From contig CAKUCW010000016.1 in assembly GCA_934643825.1 (NCBI GenBank), positions 1 through 53,720 on the forward strand: 53,720 bases of DNA, given 5' to 3'. Made by a program: the position numbers and the translations under genes. Origin of the DNA: an uncultured Clostridia bacterium. Lineage in GTDB: Bacteria > Bacillota > Clostridia > Christensenellales > Aristaeellaceae. The notes beneath the pieces are model-generated. The model was not told the DNA's origin, did not search any database, and worked only from the letters and a program-made list of their open reading frames with translations. Below are positions 1 through 7,424 of the stretch, piece after piece (the first letter of the stretch is position 1; each line of letters opens with the position of its first letter).

Positions 1-47
1 GCTTCATTTTGCCTCGCAAAACGGGAGGGGAAAGATAGTTTAGAGTT

Positions 48-122
48 TCTTTATCGCGAAGCGATAAAGAAGTGGGAAGTGCAGGAACCTCAGGTTCCTG
101 CCGGGGTTTGGGGCAGCGCCCC
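48..122 (+). repeat. Family B interspersed palindromic repeat, copy B1
   Basis: Three successive hairpins are visible: a TTTATCGC/GCGATAAA palindrome, a GCAGGAACC/GGTTCCTGC palindrome, and a TGGGGC/GCCCCA palindrome. The same order and linker recur at 7349-7424 and 8953-9027, with partial copies at 22077-22120 and 53136-53192. It lies just upstream of tgt. No transposase is nearby. Function is unknown. Confidence 0.75.
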
Positions 123-186
123 AACGCCCCCGCCCCGTCCCCGCGCCTGCGCGTGTACAGCGCTCTGCGTAGAAAGGAAAAGATTT

Positions 187-1314
187 ATGCCATCACCCGT
201 AACGTTTGACCTTATCAAAAAGGACGCGAAGACCCATGCCCGCCGAGGCGTCGTTCATACGCCGCACGGCGACATCCAGACCCCGATTTTCATGCCCGTC
301 GGCACACAGGCAACGGTCAAGGGCATGACCCCGCGTGAACTGAATGAAGTCGGTTCGCAGATCATCCTCTCCAACACCTACCACCTGCATATCCGCCCCG
401 GCGAGGAGCTGATCCGCGAGGCGGGCGGGCTGCACAAGTTCATGAGCTGGGACAAGCCGATCCTGACGGATTCCGGCGGATTCCAGGTATTCTCGCTCGC
501 CAGCCTGCGCAAAATCAAGGAAGAGGGCGTTCATTTCCGCAGCCATCTGGACGGAAGCAAGATGTTCATCGGCCCGGAAACCAGCATGGCGATTCAGGAA
601 GCGCTGGGCAGCGATATCGCCATGGCGTTTGACGTCTGTTCGCCGTACCCCTGCGACCACAAGACGGCGCAGGAAGCCATGCTCCGCACGCACCGCTGGG
701 CACAGCGCTGCAAGGACTACCACACCCGCGAGGATCAGGCGGTCTTCGGCATTGTGCAGGGCGCGTTCTATGAGGATTTGCGCATCGAGAGCGCGAAGGT
801 GCTTGCCGATATGGATTTCCCGGGCTACGGCATCGGCGGTCTGTCCGTCGGCGAACCGAAGCCGATCATGTACGATATGCTCGACGCACTGATGCCGTAT
901 ATGCCGACGAACAAGCCCCGCTATCTGATGGGCGTCGGCAGCCCGGATTGTCTGGTCGAGGGCGTATACCGCGGCGTGGATATGTTCGACTGCGTGCTGG
1001 CGACGCGCATCGCCCGCAACGGAACCTGCTTCACCGATCAGGGACGACTGGTCATCCGCAACGCGCAGTATGCGCATGACTTTGGTCCGCTGGAGGAAGG
1101 CTGCGACTGCTATGCCTGCCGCAACTTCTCCCGCGCCTATATCCGCCACCTCATCAAGGCGGGCGAGATCACGGGCGGACGGCTGGCGACGATCCACAAC
1201 CTCCGCTATCTGCTCCGCCTGATGGAGCGCATCCGCAAGGCGATTGAAGAAGACCGCTTTGAGGAATTCCGCCGCGATTTCTTCAGCCACTATGACACGA
1301 GCCGCAATTTCTAA
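187..1314 (+). CDS. tgt: Queuine/preQ1 tRNA-guanine transglycosylase
   Basis: The enzyme exchanges the guanine at the wobble position of GUN-anticodon tRNAs for preQ1 in queuosine biosynthesis. The 375-residue length is typical of bacterial Tgt. Visible hallmarks are DSGGFQVFSL, a FDCVLATRIARNGT segment carrying the nucleophile Asp, and the C-terminal zinc site CDCYAC followed by a His. I chose the ATG at 187, after a GAAAGGAAAAG ribosome binding site, because the 36 residues upstream in frame look like translated repeat and GC-rich leader. The stop codon directly abuts repeat copy A1. yajC follows, a common neighbour of tgt in Bacillota, but here it has its own promoter. Confidence 0.95.
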   Translation: MPSPVTFDLIKKDAKTHARRGVVHTPHGDIQTPIFMPVGTQATVKGMTPRELNEVGSQIILSNTYHLHIRPGEELIREAGGLHKFMSWDKPILTDSGGFQVFSLASLRKIKEEGVHFRSHLDGSKMFIGPETSMAIQEALGSDIAMAFDVCSPYPCDHKTAQEAMLRTHRWAQRCKDYHTREDQAVFGIVQGAFYEDLRIESAKVLADMDFPGYGIGGLSVGEPKPIMYDMLDALMPYMPTNKPRYLMGVGSPDCLVEGVYRGVDMFDCVLATRIARNGTCFTDQGRLVIRNAQYAHDFGPLEEGCDCYACRNFSRAYIRHLIKAGEITGGRLATIHNLRYLLRLMERIRKAIEEDRFEEFRRDFFSHYDTSRNF

Positions 1315-1410
1315 GCGGGCTGAGCCCGCCTTCACTTCCGCCGAAGTCTGCCATGCGTCAAAGTCTGGCTCACGCGGGCGATTCTACGCAATTTCCTATA
1401 CGTTAAAAAA
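1313..1410 (+). repeat. Family A interspersed repeat, copy A1 (tandem with A2)
   Basis: A ~96-bp element that starts with the palindrome GCGGGCTGAGCCCGC, contains a small ACTTC/GAAGT hairpin and a GCTCACGCGGGCGATT segment, and ends CCTATACGTTAAAAAA. It overlaps the last bases of the tgt stop codon and is followed directly by copy A2 with a 96-bp period. Other near-full copies are at 3750, 14841, 41456, 46426, 50588 and 50681. Confidence 0.9.
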
Positions 1411-1506
1411 GAGGGCTGAGCCCGCCTTCACTTCCGCCAAAGTCTGCCATGCGTCAAAGTCTGGCTCACGCGGGCGATTTTACGCAATTTCCTATACGTT
1501 AAAAAA
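1411..1506 (+). repeat. Family A interspersed repeat, copy A2
   Basis: The second unit of a head-to-tail pair with A1, differing at only a few positions. Together the two copies fill most of the 316-bp gap between tgt and yajC. Confidence 0.9.
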
Positions 1507-1557
1507 GCGGGCGGGAGAATTCCGAAAGATATCAGGTTAAGAAATTCCCCGTGCATG

Positions 1558-1586
1558 TTGCAGGAAAAAAGAAAACAAGCTATAAT
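1558..1586 (+). promoter_or_regulatory. Sigma-A promoter of yajC
   Basis: TTGCAG (-35) and TATAAT (-10) are separated by 17 bp and sit 45 bp before the yajC start. Confidence 0.7.
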
Positions 1587-1630
1587 AATGAAGTTACCTT
1601 GTATTGAATTTTGAAAGGATGTGCATCCCC

Positions 1631-2023
1631 ATGTATTACTCTCTGATGAATCTGCTTGCCGATGCCGCTCAGACCACCGCGACGACCGACGCTGCCGCGG
1701 CGACTGAGATGAGCGCGGGCGCGACCTTTATCGCTTACGCGCTGCAGCTCCTGCCGATGATCCTGATCTTCGTCGTGTTCTACTTTGTCCTCATCCGTCC
1801 GCAGCGCAAGAAGGATAAGGAAGCCAAGGCGATGCTCGACAACCTGAAGGTTGGCGACCGCATCTGCACCATCGGCGGCATCTACGGCACCATCGTCAAG
1901 ATCAAGGACGACGTGCTGACCGTTGAAGTCGGCGAGCAGAAGACCCAGCTGGTTTTTGCACGCTGGGCGATCCGCAACGTTGAGCAGCTCTCCGTGACCA
2001 ACGATTCCGAGCAGCTCGTCTAA
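1631..2023 (+). CDS. yajC: Preprotein translocase subunit YajC
   Basis: A 130-residue protein with one hydrophobic segment (about residues 32-52), the family signature FVLIRPQRKKDKEAKAMLDNL and a following small beta domain (GDRICTIGGIYGTIV). YajC associates with the SecDF accessory complex of the Sec translocon in the cytoplasmic membrane. An alanine/threonine-rich N-terminus precedes the membrane segment. I chose the ATG at 1631 because AAAGGA at 1614-1619 is correctly spaced from it; an in-frame TTG at 1604 lies upstream of that site. A terminator follows. Confidence 0.93.
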   Translation: MYYSLMNLLADAAQTTATTDAAAATEMSAGATFIAYALQLLPMILIFVVFYFVLIRPQRKKDKEAKAMLDNLKVGDRICTIGGIYGTIVKIKDDVLTVEVGEQKTQLVFARWAIRNVEQLSVTNDSEQLV

Positions 2024-2038
2024 TCACGCATGATGAAC

Positions 2039-2079
2039 ACCGCTCTGTCATAGGTTTGACTATGGCAGGGCGGTTTTTT
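2039..2079 (+). terminator. Rho-independent terminator after yajC
   Basis: A 15-bp imperfect stem (ACCGCTCTGTCATAG with CTATGGCAGGGCGGT) is followed by six T. Confidence 0.85.
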
Positions 2080-2130
2080 ATGTGGATGAGGTGTTTTGAA
2101 CCGCCGCGAAGCGAAGAAAGGGTGAAGGGC

Positions 2131-2574
2131 ATGGAAAATCCAGCGTACTCAAAGGGACTGGGCTCTTTTAAGCGCACGACGCGCAGAAGCACCCGGCGAA
2201 GCGATCCGAGCGCACTTTGGGCGGTTGTTCGCGGCGTGCTGGTTGCGGCGGCAATCACCATCATTGGCGTGGCACTCTTTGCGCTCCTGCTCAATTGGTG
2301 GAACGCAAGCGACAGAACCATCACAGCCGTCAATCAGGTGGTCAAGTTTGTGTCCATCCTTGCGGGCGTGACGACCGCCATGCGTGCGGGGGAAAGCGGC
2401 GGTGCGCTCCGCGGCGCGTGCGTCGGCGTGCTGTATATGGCGCTGGGCATCGCCTGCTATGCGCTGATGATGGGGCAGAGTCCGCAATGGACGGCGTATC
2501 TGGCGGATTTGGGAATGGGCGTTGCGGCGGGCGGTCTGTTTGGAATGATTCTGACGACGAGGAAAAACGGGTAG
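2131..2574 (+). CDS. TIGR04086-type small membrane protein
   Basis: A 147-residue protein with a basic N-terminus (FKRTTRRSTRRS) and four predicted membrane helices in two pairs. The composition and the position directly after yajC match the TIGR04086 family of unknown function found in Clostridia. The start at ATG 2131 follows a GAAAGGGTGAAGGG purine-rich site; the in-frame region upstream overlaps the yajC terminator. Function is unknown. Assignment rests on my recognition of the family pattern and synteny. Confidence 0.75.
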   Translation: MENPAYSKGLGSFKRTTRRSTRRSDPSALWAVVRGVLVAAAITIIGVALFALLLNWWNASDRTITAVNQVVKFVSILAGVTTAMRAGESGGALRGACVGVLYMALGIACYALMMGQSPQWTAYLADLGMGVAAGGLFGMILTTRKNG

Positions 2575-2599
2575 GCGGGTACGGCATTTGGATGCACGA

Positions 2600-2638
2600 A
2601 AAAAGCTATTCTCCAAACGATGAGGAGAATAGCTTTTT
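2600..2638. terminator. Bidirectional terminator hairpin (family D1-like)
   Basis: AAAAAGCTATTCTCC pairs perfectly with GGAGAATAGCTTTTT around a 9-nt loop, between two convergent genes. A-rich left and T-rich right flanks let it work on both strands. The same AAAAGCTATTCTCC core recurs at 3843, 14949 and 46278. Confidence 0.85.
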
Positions 2639-2661
2639 GGGTTTGTTTTTGGAGCGTGGAC

Positions 2662-3330
2662 TTACTTCTTCCACATGGTTTTGCGGTAGTTGTAGCGCGT
2701 TTTCCAATAGCGCGATTCGCGGCGGATGGTGCTCAGGATATCCCCGCCGAGGAACAGCACGACATTCAGCAGGCAGAGCACGATGGTCACCCGCGTGGAC
2801 GCGCCGCCGACGATGAAATAATACAGATACAGCGCGGCATCCGCAACGGCAAGATACTTCATCTTGATCGGCAGGATCATGAGCAGCAGCACCTCTTGAT
2901 CGGGGTACAGCGCGGCATAGGCGAAAAACAGCGACAGGTTGAGGAACGCGTTATCCGCATAGCCGGTAATCAGCGCGGCGATGATCGAACCGAGCATGCC
3001 GACGAGGTAATACAGATTGAACTTGACCTTGCCCCATTGATTTTCCAGCCCAATGCCAATCATATAGTAGAAATACAGCGCGAACAGGATGAAGATGGGC
3101 GAGCTGGGCGGCGGAACGAATACGAACGTCACCAGCCGCCAAATCTGCCCGCGCATCAGCCCGGCGCGGGTCAGCGTGATGAGCGAGTAGAGCCGATAAC
3201 CCAGCGTGGGCCAGATATACAGCAGAGCAAAGACGATGCCCTGACCGATGACGATGTACTTCATCAGGTCGCTGATGGCATATCGGCGCAGCTTGCGCTC
3301 CAAATCGAAATTGATGCGGTTGTCTTTCAA
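2662..3330 (-). CDS. Rhomboid-fold membrane protein, probably catalytically inactive
   Basis: A 222-residue polytopic protein. The order (TM1; loop with GQIWRLVTFVFVP; YYMIGIGLENQWG; GMLGSIIAALITG; ADNAFLNLSLFFAYAALYPDQEVLL) matches rhomboid-family proteins of Clostridia. The catalytic G-x-S-G motif is replaced by N-L-S-L in the expected helix and no His is present in the last helix, so protease activity is unlikely. It could instead act as a binding or scaffolding pseudoprotease, but its role is unknown. The start at 3330 follows an AAAGGAGG site. It is convergent with the previous gene. Confidence 0.65.
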   Translation of the reverse strand: MKDNRINFDLERKLRRYAISDLMKYIVIGQGIVFALLYIWPTLGYRLYSLITLTRAGLMRGQIWRLVTFVFVPPPSSPIFILFALYFYYMIGIGLENQWGKVKFNLYYLVGMLGSIIAALITGYADNAFLNLSLFFAYAALYPDQEVLLLMILPIKMKYLAVADAALYLYYFIVGGASTRVTIVLCLLNVVLFLGGDILSTIRRESRYWKTRYNYRKTMWKK

Positions 3331-3462
3331 GCAGCAAACCTCCTTTTACGCTAGTATACCATAATTCACGCGCAGGGAAAACAAAAACGGCATATTTTTG
3401 CGCTGACCCATGCGATTTTGAAAAAAGTTGGGAGAAAAAATCAAAATAATGAAAAAAAGGTA

Positions 3463-3491
3463 TTGACACAGGCGCGGAATTCTGATATAAT
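3463..3491 (+). promoter_or_regulatory. Consensus sigma-A promoter of the tRNA pair
   Basis: Perfect TTGACA and TATAAT hexamers are separated by 17 bp, 36 bp before the first tRNA. An A-rich run upstream (3421-3458) could act as an UP element. Confidence 0.9.
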
Positions 3492-3527
3492 CTATTCTCG
3501 TCAGGCGGATGCGTGATGTTGCGAAAC

Positions 3528-3603
3528 GCCAATGTGGCTCAGTCGGTAGAGCAGCGGTTTCGTAAACCGCAGGTCAAGGGTTCGAGTCCCTTCATTGGCT
3601 CCA
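3528..3603 (+). tRNA. tRNA-Thr (CGT anticodon)
   Basis: A complete cloverleaf with acceptor stem GCCAATG/CATTGGC, anticodon stem GCGGT/ACCGC with loop TTCGTAA (anticodon CGT at 3561-3563), T-loop GGTTCGAGTCC, and encoded CCA. Confidence 0.97.
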
Positions 3604-3607
3604 TTTT

Positions 3608-3684
3608 CGAGGTGTAGCGCAGTTTGGTAGCGCGTTTGGTTCGGGACCAAAAGGTCGCAGGTTCAAATCCTGTCACCTCGACCA
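3608..3684 (+). tRNA. tRNA-Pro (CGG anticodon)
   Basis: Acceptor stem CGAGGTG/CACCTCG, anticodon stem TTTGG/CCAAA with loop TTCGGGA (anticodon CGG at 3642-3644), and encoded CCA. It lies four bases after tRNA-Thr and is co-transcribed with it. Confidence 0.97.
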
Positions 3685-3688
3685 CTTC

Positions 3689-3722
3689 AAAGCGATTCAG
3701 TTTAAGCTGAATCGCTTTTTTC
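3689..3722 (+). terminator. Terminator of the tRNA operon
   Basis: AAGCGATTCAG pairs with CTGAATCGCTT around a 6-nt loop, followed by a T-rich run. Confidence 0.9.
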
Positions 3723-3749
3723 TTTAAGCATATGGAAATTCGCGTAAAA

Positions 3750-3847
3750 AAGCGAGCTGAGCCCGTCTTCACCTCCGCCGAAGTCCGCCACGCATCAAAG
3801 TCTTGCTCACGCGGGCGATTTTACGCAATTTCCTATACGTTAAAAAA
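3750..3847 (+). repeat. Family A interspersed repeat, copy A3
   Basis: A near-full copy with a slightly degenerate terminal palindrome (GCGAGCTGAGCCCGT). Read on the minus strand the palindrome is followed by T, so it can act as a backup terminator for the helix-turn-helix gene. It abuts the family D hairpin at 3843. Confidence 0.88.
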
Positions 3848-3930
3848 GCCATTCTCCCTCAAGCGGGGGAGAACAGCCTTTCCTGCAAATGGAAGCATGA
3901 CTGAAATTGCTGATTTTGCGATTCCGGTCA
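3843..3930 (-). repeat. Family D hairpin module D2, terminator of the HTH gene
   Basis: A hairpin (GCCATTCTCCCTC with GGGGGAGAACAGGC-like arms) precedes a TTTTTT run on the minus strand, just after the stop codon of the HTH gene. The 3' half (GCAAATGGAAGCATGACTGA and the TTTTGCGATTC stretch) is shared with copy D3 at 14949. Confidence 0.75.
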
Positions 3931-4386
3931 GGCTTCGGCTTCTTGCTGAAGGATGGCAAGCGCTGCCTGCACAAGCTCAATCGGCGCGATGAGCGTATAA
4001 CGGGCGGTCTGCTCGTCTTCAAGGTAGTCATAGCGGAATGTGCCGCGGGAAGTCGGCTGATTCCACAGGGCGCAGAGTGTTTTGCTGATTTGCGAGGCTT
4101 TTTCCCGGGTACAGGGAACGTCGGCGATCGTGCAGACGGAAATGGACTGCGGGAACGATGCATAAACGCCGTCGAGGAAATCCCGGACGATGCGCCGGCT
4201 GTTTTCCTGGAATGCGCCGTTTGTCTGATTCATCATGGCTTCGATGTCCTCCAAACTGAAACGCCATTGTCCGCCAATCTTTTTCCCTTTCAGGATACCG
4301 TTTCGGAGATAGTTGCGGATGGTGCGGGTCGTGACGGAGGTCATTTGAGCGATTTCCTCAACGGAATAGAGCTTTTGGAGCGGCAT
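3928..4386 (-). CDS. Helix-turn-helix (MerR/excisionase-type) regulator
   Basis: A 152-residue protein. Residues ~6-55 form a winged helix-turn-helix of the excisionase/MerR kind (YSVEEIAQMTSVTTRTIRNYLRNGILKGKKIGGQWRF). The C-terminal ~95 residues are an alpha/beta region without a motif I recognise, possibly a sensing domain. An AAGGAGG site supports the start at 4386. It is divergent from trmH, and three helically phased TTTCCTA direct repeats in the shared intergenic region are candidate binding sites. Target genes are unknown. Confidence 0.8.
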   Translation of the reverse strand: MPLQKLYSVEEIAQMTSVTTRTIRNYLRNGILKGKKIGGQWRFSLEDIEAMMNQTNGAFQENSRRIVRDFLDGVYASFPQSISVCTIADVPCTREKASQISKTLCALWNQPTSRGTFRYDYLEDEQTARYTLIAPIELVQAALAILQQEAEA

Positions 4387-4520
4387 GGCGTTTTCCTCCT
4401 TGTGGGTTTGTGAGCAGCCTGCATGCAGAGGGCATCAGAACTTCATGGGCGGGGATTCTCTTGAAATTCATCAACCTTGAGGCTATTATGCGTGAAACGG
4501 ATTCAAAAATCAATACACGA

Positions 4521-4550
4521 TTTCCTATGTTTTCCTAAATTTTCCTAATT
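4521..4550. promoter_or_regulatory. Three 10-bp-phased direct repeats (candidate operator)
   Basis: TTTCCTA starts at 4521, 4531 and 4541, exactly one helical turn apart, between the divergent HTH gene and trmH. This is a plausible multimeric operator; its use is inferred. Confidence 0.5.
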
Positions 4551-4611
4551 AAAACGCAAAAATACAGAAAAAGACGTGTGCAGGCGGAAAAATGACCTCG
4601 TTTGCTGTTTC

Positions 4612-4640
4612 TTGCATTGCGGCGGGTTTTGCTGTACAAT
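4612..4640 (+). promoter_or_regulatory. Sigma-A promoter of the trmH-ilvA cluster
   Basis: TTGCAT and TACAAT with a 17-bp spacer, 31 bp before the TTG start of the methyltransferase. Confidence 0.7.
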
Positions 4641-4671
4641 GCGATTATACGTCCGCTGGGAGGTACGAAAT

Positions 4672-5442
4672 TTGAAAGAAATCACAAGTGTCCATAACTC
4701 GGTTGTTCAGCTCCTGCGTGCGCTGCAAAAGCCGAAAGCACGCAAGGAAAACGGCGTTTTTGTTGCGGAAAGCGCAAAAATGGTGCGGGAAGCCGTAGAG
4801 CTTGGGCTTTGCCGCATGCTGGCGGTCGAAAGCGGGCGTGAAGAAGAATATGCTGCGCTGATTGAAAAAGCGGAACAGGCGGGATGCGAAACGCTGCTGT
4901 TTTCCCCGGCTGTGATGCAGGCGGCAAGCACGGCGAAAACGCCGCAGGGTATCCTATGCACGGTGGCGATTCCCGAGCCGCCCAAGACGCTGAGCGGGCG
5001 GCGCATTGTTGCGCTCGACGGCGTGCAGGATCCCGGAAATGTCGGAACGATTCTGCGAACCGCCGATGCGGCGGGCTTTGACGGCGCGATTCTCGGTGCG
5101 GGATGCGCGGATCTGTACGGTGCAAAGACGCTTCGGGCGACGATGGGCAGCGTTTTCCGCGTTCCGGTGATGATGACGGATGATCTGCCGGGCACGCTGG
5201 AAGAGATGAAAAAGCGCGGATATGCCATTGCGGCGACAGAGCTGGGCGGTCAGGATTTCTACGCGCACTGTCCGCGGGAAGACGCCGTTCTGGTCATCGG
5301 AAGCGAAGGGCAGGGAATCTCTCAAGCCGTCCGAAACGCGGCGACGCATCATCTGGCGCTGCCGATGCGCGGCGGGGCGGAATCGCTCAACGCGGCTGTG
5401 GCGGCGGGCATTATGATTTACGAAATGGCAAGAGAAGTCTGA
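4672..5442 (+). CDS. TrmH/SpoU-family RNA 2'-O-methyltransferase
   Basis: A 256-residue SPOUT methyltransferase that should methylate a ribose 2'-OH in rRNA or tRNA using SAM. The N-terminal substrate-binding domain (KARKENGVFVAESAKMVREA) is followed by the knotted domain with LDGVQDPGNVGTILRTADAAG, VIGSEGQG and the terminal LNAAVAAGIMIYE signature. I take the TTG at 4672, eight bases after GGGAGG; the promoter overlaps the longer in-frame extension. The RlmB/TsnR-like group is likely, but the exact target cannot be read. Confidence 0.9.
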   Translation: MKEITSVHNSVVQLLRALQKPKARKENGVFVAESAKMVREAVELGLCRMLAVESGREEEYAALIEKAEQAGCETLLFSPAVMQAASTAKTPQGILCTVAIPEPPKTLSGRRIVALDGVQDPGNVGTILRTADAAGFDGAILGAGCADLYGAKTLRATMGSVFRVPVMMTDDLPGTLEEMKKRGYAIAATELGGQDFYAHCPREDAVLVIGSEGQGISQAVRNAATHHLALPMRGGAESLNAAVAAGIMIYEMAREV

Positions 5443-5455
5443 AAGGGGTAAAACC

Positions 5456-5707
5456 ATGTTGGAATATCGCTATGATACGCAGCTGCTTATCGACGGACAC
5501 GACCTTGATGAGGACAAGATCTACGACTACTTTGTGGATCACTTTGAAGGCGACTGCCTGATTGCCGTCGGCGACGAAGAGTTGATTAAAATTCACTATC
5601 ATACCAACGAGCCGTGGAAGGTGCTGGAATACTGCGCGTCGCTCGGCGAAATCTACGATATCGTCGTTGAAGATATGGATCGCCAGTCCAGAGGGCTGAA
5701 GGGCTGA
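5456..5707 (+). CDS. Stand-alone FakA/DAK2 C-terminal-like domain protein
   Basis: An 83-residue acidic protein. Its core (EGDCLIAVGDEELIKIHYHTNEPWKVLEYCASLGEIYDI) resembles the C-terminal domain of YloV/FakA fatty-acid kinase subunits, where GDS..VVGD..ivKvH.HT..P is typical. Here it is encoded alone, with no kinase domain. Comparable short proteins in Clostridia carry names like 'kinase to dihydroxyacetone kinase'. It lies 13 bp after the methyltransferase and has an AAAGGGG site, so it is co-transcribed. Function is unknown. Confidence 0.75.
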   Translation: MLEYRYDTQLLIDGHDLDEDKIYDYFVDHFEGDCLIAVGDEELIKIHYHTNEPWKVLEYCASLGEIYDIVVEDMDRQSRGLKG

Positions 5708-5816
5708 AGCACAACACAAGACTAAAGCGGGAAAGCTGAAAACACGGGTTTGGGGCAGGAGCCGGGATGTGTCTCGGACATGCCCGATCCGTTTGCCGGG
5801 AAAAGAGGGCGAGAAT

Positions 5817-7013
5817 ATGGCGTTTACACTTGGCATGATTTTGGAGGCGCGGGAGCGGCTCAAGGGCGTCGCACAGCGCACGGGTTTGGTGCAGTTCAAG
5901 GCGTTGTCCGATGAAAACAGCCAGATCTATTTGAAAACGGAAGACTTGCAGAACACGGGTTCCTTCAAGGTGCGCGGCGCATACATCAAAATCGCCAGCC
6001 TGACGGAAGAAGAACGCGCCTGCGGCGTTATCGCGTCCTCGGCGGGCAACCATGCGCAGGGCGTTGCGCTGGCGGCAAAGGCATTCGGCGTGCCGGCGAC
6101 CATCGTCATGCCGGAGGGCGCACCGCTCTCCAAGGTGAAGGCGACGCGTGAGCTGGGCGCGAACGTCGTGCTTCACGGCAGCGTATATGACGATGCGTAT
6201 GCCGAGGCGTGCCGCATTCAGCAGGAAACCGGCGCGACGTTTATCCATCCGTTTGACGACCCGATGGTCATCGCGGGACAGGGAACGATCGGCTTGGAAA
6301 TCATGGATGATCTGCCGGATGTGGACGCCATTGTCGTGCCGATCGGCGGCGGCGGACTGGCTTCCGGCGTTGCGGCGGCGGTTAAAATGCTGCATCCGAA
6401 TGTGAAGGTCATCGGCGTGCAGGCGTCCGGCGCGGCGGGCATGAAGGCGTCCATGGATGCGGGACACGTTGTTGCGCTGGATGCGGCGAAGACCATTGCG
6501 GACGGCATTGCGGTCAAGAAACCGGGCGAATTGACGTTCGAGCTTTGCAGCAAGTATGTGGATGAGATCGTGACGGTCGATGACGACGAGATTGCGCAGG
6601 CGATTTTGTTCCTGATGGAGCGGGGCAAGATGGTCGCCGAGGGCGCGGGCGCGGCTCCGGTCGCCGCCATCATGAACCATAAATTTGACGTGAGCGGCAA
6701 GGTTGTGGCGGTCATTTCGGGCGGCAACATCGACGTGACGATGATCTCGCGCATCATTGAAAAGGGCTTGCTGCGTGCGGGACGCGTGACGAAGCTGCGC
6801 ATTCTGATGCAGGACAGACCGGGTCAGCTGGAACTGGCGAGCCGCATCATTGCGGCGGAAGGCGCGAACGTGATGGTGGTGCATCACGACCGCACGGACG
6901 TCGATTTGGACATCCGCGACGCTATTTTGGAAATTACGATGGAAACGCAGGATCGCGAACATGCGCAAAGGGTTATCCATGCGCTGCGCGAGGGTGGCTT
7001 CAAGGTTTCGTAA
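5817..7013 (+). CDS. ilvA: Threonine ammonia-lyase (threonine dehydratase), PLP-dependent
   Basis: Converts L-threonine to 2-oxobutanoate and ammonia, either for isoleucine synthesis or catabolically. The 398-residue protein has the fold-type II PLP lysine in TGSFKVRGA (Lys51), SSAGNHAQG, a GGGGLASG phosphate loop and a C-terminal ACT-like domain (residues ~330-398, LRILMQDRPGQLELASRI). Length and the single ACT-like domain fit the TdcB/IlvA short form. The ATG at 5817 is preferred over an in-frame ATG 48 bp upstream; GAGGGCGAG is the nearby purine-rich site. Confidence 0.92.
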   Translation: MAFTLGMILEARERLKGVAQRTGLVQFKALSDENSQIYLKTEDLQNTGSFKVRGAYIKIASLTEEERACGVIASSAGNHAQGVALAAKAFGVPATIVMPEGAPLSKVKATRELGANVVLHGSVYDDAYAEACRIQQETGATFIHPFDDPMVIAGQGTIGLEIMDDLPDVDAIVVPIGGGGLASGVAAAVKMLHPNVKVIGVQASGAAGMKASMDAGHVVALDAAKTIADGIAVKKPGELTFELCSKYVDEIVTVDDDEIAQAILFLMERGKMVAEGAGAAPVAAIMNHKFDVSGKVVAVISGGNIDVTMISRIIEKGLLRAGRVTKLRILMQDRPGQLELASRIIAAEGANVMVVHHDRTDVDLDIRDAILEITMETQDREHAQRVIHALREGGFKVS

Positions 7014-7121
7014 GCGGGGACGAGCGGGACTTTGCCTCACACTTTTCAAGAAAACCGAACCTTCCGCTTCGCTGATCGCGTTGCAATCAGGGACGGGAGA
7101 AGCATTTCTGTATATAAAAAG

Positions 7122-7283
7122 GAGCTGTCAGGCTTAAACCGAATATTTCAAGAAACAAATATCTAAGCATTTGTGGATATGGGGCTTTGCCCCATCGCCC
7201 CACCAAAGGGCTTTCCGAGCGTTTACGGCGCCCGTTTGGCGCATCGCCCTTTGGAAACCTTCGGTTGCGAATAAACGAGAGTT
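7122..7283 (-). repeat. Family C element, copy C2 (one terminal repeat lost)
   Basis: Aligned with the reverse complement of 11600-11770, this matches for most of ~150 bp: GAGCTGTCAGGCTTAA terminal sequence, ATTTCAAGAAA, ATCTAAGCATTTG, the GGGGCTTTGCCCCATCGCC palindrome, ACCAAAGGGCTTTCCG and CGCCCTTTGGAAACCTTCGG. It carries a ~23-bp insertion near 7222-7244 and has lost the second terminal inverted repeat. It lies between ilvA and mgtE. Confidence 0.75.
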
Positions 7284-7292
7284 TTAAAGGAT

Positions 7293-7328
7293 AAAACCAG
7301 CTTGTTATTTTCAGCAAGCTGGTTTTGT
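7293..7328. terminator. Bidirectional terminator between ilvA and mgtE
   Basis: AAAACCAGCTTG and CAAGCTGGTTTT form a perfect 12-bp stem around a 10-nt loop, with A and T flanks usable in both directions. Confidence 0.85.
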
Positions 7329-7348
7329 TGCGTTTATATCGTTTTCTG

Positions 7349-7424
7349 CCCTTATCGCAAAGCGATAAGGAAGTGGAAGGTCAAGGGAACTCAGTTCCCT
7401 TGTGGGGGTTGGGGCAAAGCCCCA
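7349..7424 (+). repeat. Family B interspersed repeat, copy B2
   Basis: CTTATCGC/GCGATAAG palindrome, CAAGGGAAC/GTTCCCTTG palindrome and TGGGGC/GCCCCA palindrome, closely matching B3 at 8953. It lies just after the 3' end of mgtE. Confidence 0.88.

Noticed and set aside
1244..1540. 98-residue ORF at the end of tgt
   Set aside because: It consists of the translated tandem family A repeats; the duplicated peptide simply mirrors the DNA repeat.
3539..3772. 77-residue ORF antisense to the tRNA pair
   Set aside because: It reads through the complements of tRNA-Thr and tRNA-Pro. The GFEPATFWSRTKRATKLRYTS string is a well-known artefact of translated antisense tRNA.
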